Assembly (NCBI RefSeq): GCF_045679545.1
Contig: NZ_CP166195.1
Location: 496,001-560,000 of the forward strand
Length of the DNA: 64,000 nucleotides
Source of the DNA: Enterovibrio sp045679545
GTDB taxonomy: Bacteria > Pseudomonadota > Gammaproteobacteria > Enterobacterales > Vibrionaceae
Direction: 5' to 3'
Positions 61,601-64,000 of the stretch are shown here, piece after piece. Numbering within the stretch: the stretch's first letter is position 1; every line of letters starts with the position of its first letter. The translations under genes and the position numbers were made by a program. Below the pieces are notes generated by a model. That model had not been told where the DNA came from. It made no database searches and saw nothing but the letters and a program-made list of their open reading frames with translations.

Positions 61601-64000
61601 TCCGTACTTGCGAATGCGTTATCTAGCAACGAAGTAATTGAAGATCATCTTAGCGGTTCCTCTTCTCATACGTTAACTTCTTATTGGAAAAATCTTGATA
61701 TTACTGACACCGATGCTCAAGCAGATGCACAAATTGTCAAAATTGAAGTTAATGGTGTTGAGCATAGCGTCCCCGCCAATTTTGCAATGACTTTACAGGG
61801 TGCTCACGGTTCATTTGTCACCACTCATGGCTTTGATGGACATAATAAATGGCGTTATATCGCAGATAATAATCACCCTGAAATTCAACAATTAAAAGAT
61901 GGTCAAAGTCTCACCGATCACATGACATTGATCACCGCAGATGGCACACGCATTCCTATTACTGCGACGATTAAAGGCACAGATGATAGCGTCATTATCG
62001 ATACTCCTGATTCGTTAACAGCATCGATAGGCACTGCCATTGAAGATCAAAAAACCTCCCTATCGGGCACATTACAAGCACACGATGTTGATAAAGATGA
62101 CAGCGTGCATTTTCAAACGCAGAATTTAACCGGTAATTTTGGCAGTTTCAGTGTCGCGAAAGATGGTACTTGGCATTACCAATTAGATCCGGCCAAAGCA
62201 CAGCACTTAACGGCGGGACAAAATCAAACAGAAGGATTTGATATTGTCGCTATTTCAAGTGATGGCTCTACAGCAACACAACATATTCAAATAAATGTAC
62301 AAGGTAGTAACGATTCTGCGATCATCGCAGGTGTCGATACTGGCAGTGTTACCGAAAATTCCGCCGGTAAAGACATGTCTCCTGATTATGCACAACCGGG
62401 TATGGCTCACCTTGGCCGCAACCCTCTGTATGCCAGTGGTACATTAACCATTTCAGACGTGGATTCCGGCGAAGCAGCCTTCAACACTCACGGCGTCGGC
62501 TTTACCTACTCGGGTAAATTTGGTGATCTACTGCTGCAAGAAAATGGTCAATGGACCTATTATGCTGATGCTGGCGGTGTGCGTATTAAAGGTGGCTACG
62601 CGTCCAACAGAGGATCGACGATTGACCGGCTCGGTGAAGGGCAAAGCCTGACCGATACCATTACCGTTTATTCAAAGGATGGGACATCTCATGACATTGT
62701 TATCACCATTCATGGCAGTAACGATCGCCCTTACTGTTCATCTGAAGTGGTGCTTGCAAATGGTAGCGAAGACACACGCCAAACTCTGACGACAGCGCAA
62801 TTGTTGGCGAATACCGTCGATGTTGATAAAAATGATGCCGGACTGCTGAGCATTGAAAACCTGCACGCCGACCACGGTTCTATTTTAAATAATGCCGATG
62901 GTACCTTCACCTTTACGCCAGAAAAAGACTACAACGGAGACGTGCATTTTACTTATGACGTAAAAGATGCTCACGGTGGTATTACACATACAGGCGCCTC
63001 CACCAACCTAGCGGCCGTTGATGACAAGACAGTGTTTGGCGGTGTCTCAACGGACTCAGTTAAAGAAGACATCGATCCTGGCGTTAACTCTTATGGCAAC
63101 TTTGGTGGTAGCAATTACGCTAGCTCGCATTGGCATCAATTAACAATTACCGATAGTGACAATAGCGTCGATCAGGTCAACATTGAATTTGGCGGTAAAA
63201 CTGTCACTTGGCAAGTTGGCTCGCCTCTTGATATCCAAACCAATTATGGCAAGTTCGAGCTCACAACATTTTCGCATGGCCCTCACAAGGGGGAGCTAGT
63301 TTGGTTGTATAACGGTGATAATCGCAACCCATCGATTCAAGGTTTAAAGGAAGGAGAATCTTTACACGAAAGTATCACTTTAGTTGCGCCAGATGGCACT
63401 CGCCAGTCCTTATCTGTCGAAATTAAAGGGACCGAAGATCACGTTGTTATCGATTCACCCAATCATCTTGGTGATGTGATTGAAGATCAAAACGCGGGTG
63501 CACAAATTACAGGACAGCTACTCGCACATGATACTGACACACATGACTCTGTAAGTTGGACTGTCACCCAAACTGCCGGTAAATATGGTGATTTTTCGGT
63601 TGATGCTGATGGCAACTGGCAGTTCATTGTTGATCAATCTAAAGCGATATCTTTAGGTGAAGGCGATGAATGGAACGAGCATTTCACCATTGAAGCGCTA
63701 TCGACTGATGGAAGCAAAGTCAGTAAAACGGTCACTGTCGTCGTGCACGGTAGTAACGATGCTCCAACTGTGACCGGTGGACTTGTGTTAACCCAAGGCA
63801 TTGAAGATAAACAGGTTATATTAACCCAACAAGATTTGTTAGCCCATGCCAGTGATAGTGACCGCAACGATCAAGGCTGGCTAAGAGCCACCCACTTAAG
63901 CGCCGACCATGGTTCAATCAGCACCAATGCCGATGGCAGTTTCACCTTTACGCCAGAAAAAGACTACAACGGAGACGTGCACTTTACCTATGATGTCATT
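58604..64000 (+). CDS. Second giant VCBS/cadherin-like repeat protein, N-terminal part
   Basis: An open frame of 1799 codons running off the window. AAGGAAAG precedes the ATG. The first 230 residues hold a very basic stretch (KQRKRKKVRLHSR, about 32-45), a short hydrophobic stretch (LTQSLMLILPSLA) and a low-complexity polar region; there is no standard signal peptide and no LapG-type TAAG. From about residue 235 there are VCBS-like repeats (GKYGTLTIDANGAWHYQVDN, then DGTPHQITLTISGTNDAATV) mixed with tandem-cadherin-like units (FTFTPEKDYNGDVHFTYDV). A super-repeat of 821 residues starts at residue 658 and begins again at 1479, and continues to the window end. Likely a type I-secreted surface protein, by analogy; the C-terminal secretion signal is not visible. 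Confidence 0.9.
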   Translation, partial: MDGKMTNENNVKKNSKLDSVEPSRAQSERAVKQRKRKKVRLHSRIQVNVPLTQSLMLILPSLAKHDSAETTNITETVNIADDVTSENQKSVNNQESTARKTTDISKDQNQKPITRNILEPEDTIVHEHTSQGGGSTLRPSHHLSNVSHPQVHYVPASSLASIEPGGVVTPSNKPPTTPSVPVTFTQEVIKGTYGELHVDASGKYTFVLNPLSPQYILLHQNQPGTDKFVLHLSNGSSVVVQIPVAGKQDSPSISGDLHGIVTEDRNADSNGLLNAAGKIDVVDPDHDQSAVIAETIIGKYGTLTIDANGAWHYQVDNSLPNIQALTSLTSLHESFVIHTIDGTPQSLEMTIGGIDDNAVVTGLDSGTLIEDATTHIHGQLAVSDSDLNQDHFQAEQLQGHWGNLSIRTDGSWTYDLDNTNPKIQSLAKGSTETDIITVHSADGTPHQITLTISGTNDAATVSSASVAFSETDTHITTSGTLTSTDIDNPDNAFIASLITGNNGDLTIDANGHWVFTANSAFNQLNVGDKVEETFTVASVDGTQSTIKVTINGTNDAATVSSATVSVDETDSAIITSGALTSTDIDNPDNAFTPDSITGTHGNLTIDANGHWVFTANSAFNQLNVGDKVEETFTVTSIDGTPSTIKITINGTDDKAVISGVSTDSVKEDIDPGVNSYGNFGGSNYASSHWHQLTITDSDNSVDQVNIEFGGKTVTWQVGSPLDIQTNYGKFELTTFSHGPHKGELVWLYNGDNRNPSIQGLKEGESLHESITLVAPDGTRQSLSVEIKGTEDHVVIDSPNHLGDVIEDQNAGAQITGQLLAHDTDTHDSVSWTVTQAAGKYGDFSVDADGNWQFIVDQSKAISLGEGDEWNEHFTIEALSTDGSKVSKTVTVVVHGSNDAPTVTGGLVLTQGIEDKQVILTQQDLLAHASDSDRNDQGWLRATHLSADHGSISTNADGSFTFTPEKDYNGDVHFTYDVIDRHGGATHTDATINLVAVNDASVLANALSSNEVIEDHLSGSSSHTLTSYWKNLDITDTDAQADAQIVKIEVNGVEHSVPANFAMTLQGAHGSFVTTHGFDGHNKWRYIADNNHPEIQQLKDGQSLTDHMTLITADGTRIPITATIKGTDDSVIIDTPDSLTASIGTAIEDQKTSLSGTLQAHDVDKDDSVHFQTQNLTGNFGSFSVAKDGTWHYQLDPAKAQHLTAGQNQTEGFDIVAISSDGSTATQHIQINVQGSNDSAIIAGVDTGSVTENSAGKDMSPDYAQPGMAHLGRNPLYASGTLTISDVDSGEAAFNTHGVGFTYSGKFGDLLLQENGQWTYYADAGGVRIKGGYASNRGSTIDRLGEGQSLTDTITVYSKDGTSHDIVITIHGSNDRPYCSSEVVLANGSEDTRQTLTTAQLLANTVDVDKNDAGLLSIENLHADHGSILNNADGTFTFTPEKDYNGDVHFTYDVKDAHGGITHTGASTNLAAVDDKTVFGGVSTDSVKEDIDPGVNSYGNFGGSNYASSHWHQLTITDSDNSVDQVNIEFGGKTVTWQVGSPLDIQTNYGKFELTTFSHGPHKGELVWLYNGDNRNPSIQGLKEGESLHESITLVAPDGTRQSLSVEIKGTEDHVVIDSPNHLGDVIEDQNAGAQITGQLLAHDTDTHDSVSWTVTQTAGKYGDFSVDADGNWQFIVDQSKAISLGEGDEWNEHFTIEALSTDGSKVSKTVTVVVHGSNDAPTVTGGLVLTQGIEDKQVILTQQDLLAHASDSDRNDQGWLRATHLSADHGSISTNADGSFTFTPEKDYNGDVHFTYDVI
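60125..60494 (+). repeat. Short tandem VCBS repeat, 294-base period
   Basis: The segment encoding DANGHWVFTANSAFNQLNVG and the following DKVEETFTV recurs 294 bases (98 codons) later with almost identical DNA (60125 and 60419). Confidence 0.85.
60576..63038 (+). repeat. Super-repeat unit 1 (2463 bp)
   Basis: The DNA from 60576 onward reappears in frame from 63039 with the same order. About 960 bases of the second copy are visible and differ at roughly nine positions, nearly all synonymous. The period is exactly 2463 bases, 821 codons. Confidence 0.9.
63039..64000 (+). repeat. Super-repeat unit 2, partial
   Basis: Second copy of the unit starting at 60576, truncated by the window edge. The one amino acid change I noticed is Ala to Thr in the stretch VTQAAG/VTQTAG; the other differences, such as AAA/AAG and GAT/GAC, are silent. 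Confidence 0.9.

Noticed and set aside
61171..63867. Two identical 77-codon minus-strand open frames at 61171-61404 and 63634-63867
   Set aside because: They are antisense shadows of the super-repeat in the giant gene; their spacing only confirms the 2463-base period.
1..64000. Insertion sequences, prophage, integron or tRNA-associated island
   Set aside because: No transposase, integrase or phage gene, no target-site duplications and no tRNA were recognised; gene content and composition look uniform by eye.

Overview
The window reads as chromosomal DNA of a marine gammaproteobacterium, most likely a member of the Vibrionaceae. Base composition looks close to half G+C by eye, which would suit Grimontia or Enterovibrio better than most Vibrio, but this is inference and I cannot fix the genus. 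Clues are the family-typical gene set (sucrose PTS cluster, AzlC/AzlD, ImuA-ImuB-DnaE2 cassette, ROK fructokinase, cold-shock protein) and a hairpin built on ATACCCAAGC, a kind often seen between Vibrionaceae genes. I saw no rRNA, tRNA, insertion sequence or CRISPR array.

Layout. 1-5656 (minus): a sulfite-exporter-type permease cut by the window edge, then a sarcosine oxidase operon soxB-soxD-soxA in which the gamma subunit is fused to the C-terminus of alpha. fdhD is divergent from it, which suggests one-carbon catabolism linked to formate dehydrogenase. 6958-11042: small genes (membrane protein, GNAT acetyltransferase, K+ channel plus LtrA pair, FrnE-like DsbA protein, small lipoprotein). 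11148-15585 (minus): a two-gene signalling operon of a multi-receiver protein with a degenerate kinase core and a REC-GGDEF-EAL protein. Divergent from it, 16050-26318 encodes a 3422-residue LapA-like adhesin with a retention module, a TAAG site of the LapG-protease type, about 22 VCBS repeats interrupted by other modules, and an RTX C-terminus. 26490-28775: periplasmic DsbA-like lipoprotein, ABM-domain protein, metC. 29055-32588: a PhnD-like binding protein followed by a hybrid histidine kinase. 32688-37906: sucrose cluster scrK-scrA-scrB with divergent scrR. 37958-41334: nfeD/SPFH pair, mak fructokinase, cold-shock gene with a long leader. 41483-43397: AraC regulator with azlC-azlD. 43525-48535: a receiver-hemerythrin protein and a 1334-residue hybrid kinase. 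48717-52574: a small unknown protein and an Alg44-like/Alg8-like pair that looks like a c-di-GMP-controlled polysaccharide synthase without the rest of an alginate cluster. 52575-58267: a DUF4156-type lipoprotein and the SOS mutagenesis cassette imuA-imuB-dnaE2 behind a clear LexA box. 58604-64000: the first 1799 residues of a second giant VCBS-repeat protein, running off the window and containing a nearly exact 2463-bp super-repeat.

Theme. Several genes point to surface attachment and biofilm control by c-di-GMP: a GGDEF/EAL protein, a LapA-type adhesin, a PilZ-containing polysaccharide synthase, three large sensory proteins and a second giant repeat protein. The most unusual items are the soxA-soxG fusion, the pseudokinase hub beside the adhesin, the orphan Alg44/Alg8-like pair, the receiver-hemerythrin protein lacking one predicted iron ligand, and the long recombinogenic repeat in the second giant protein.
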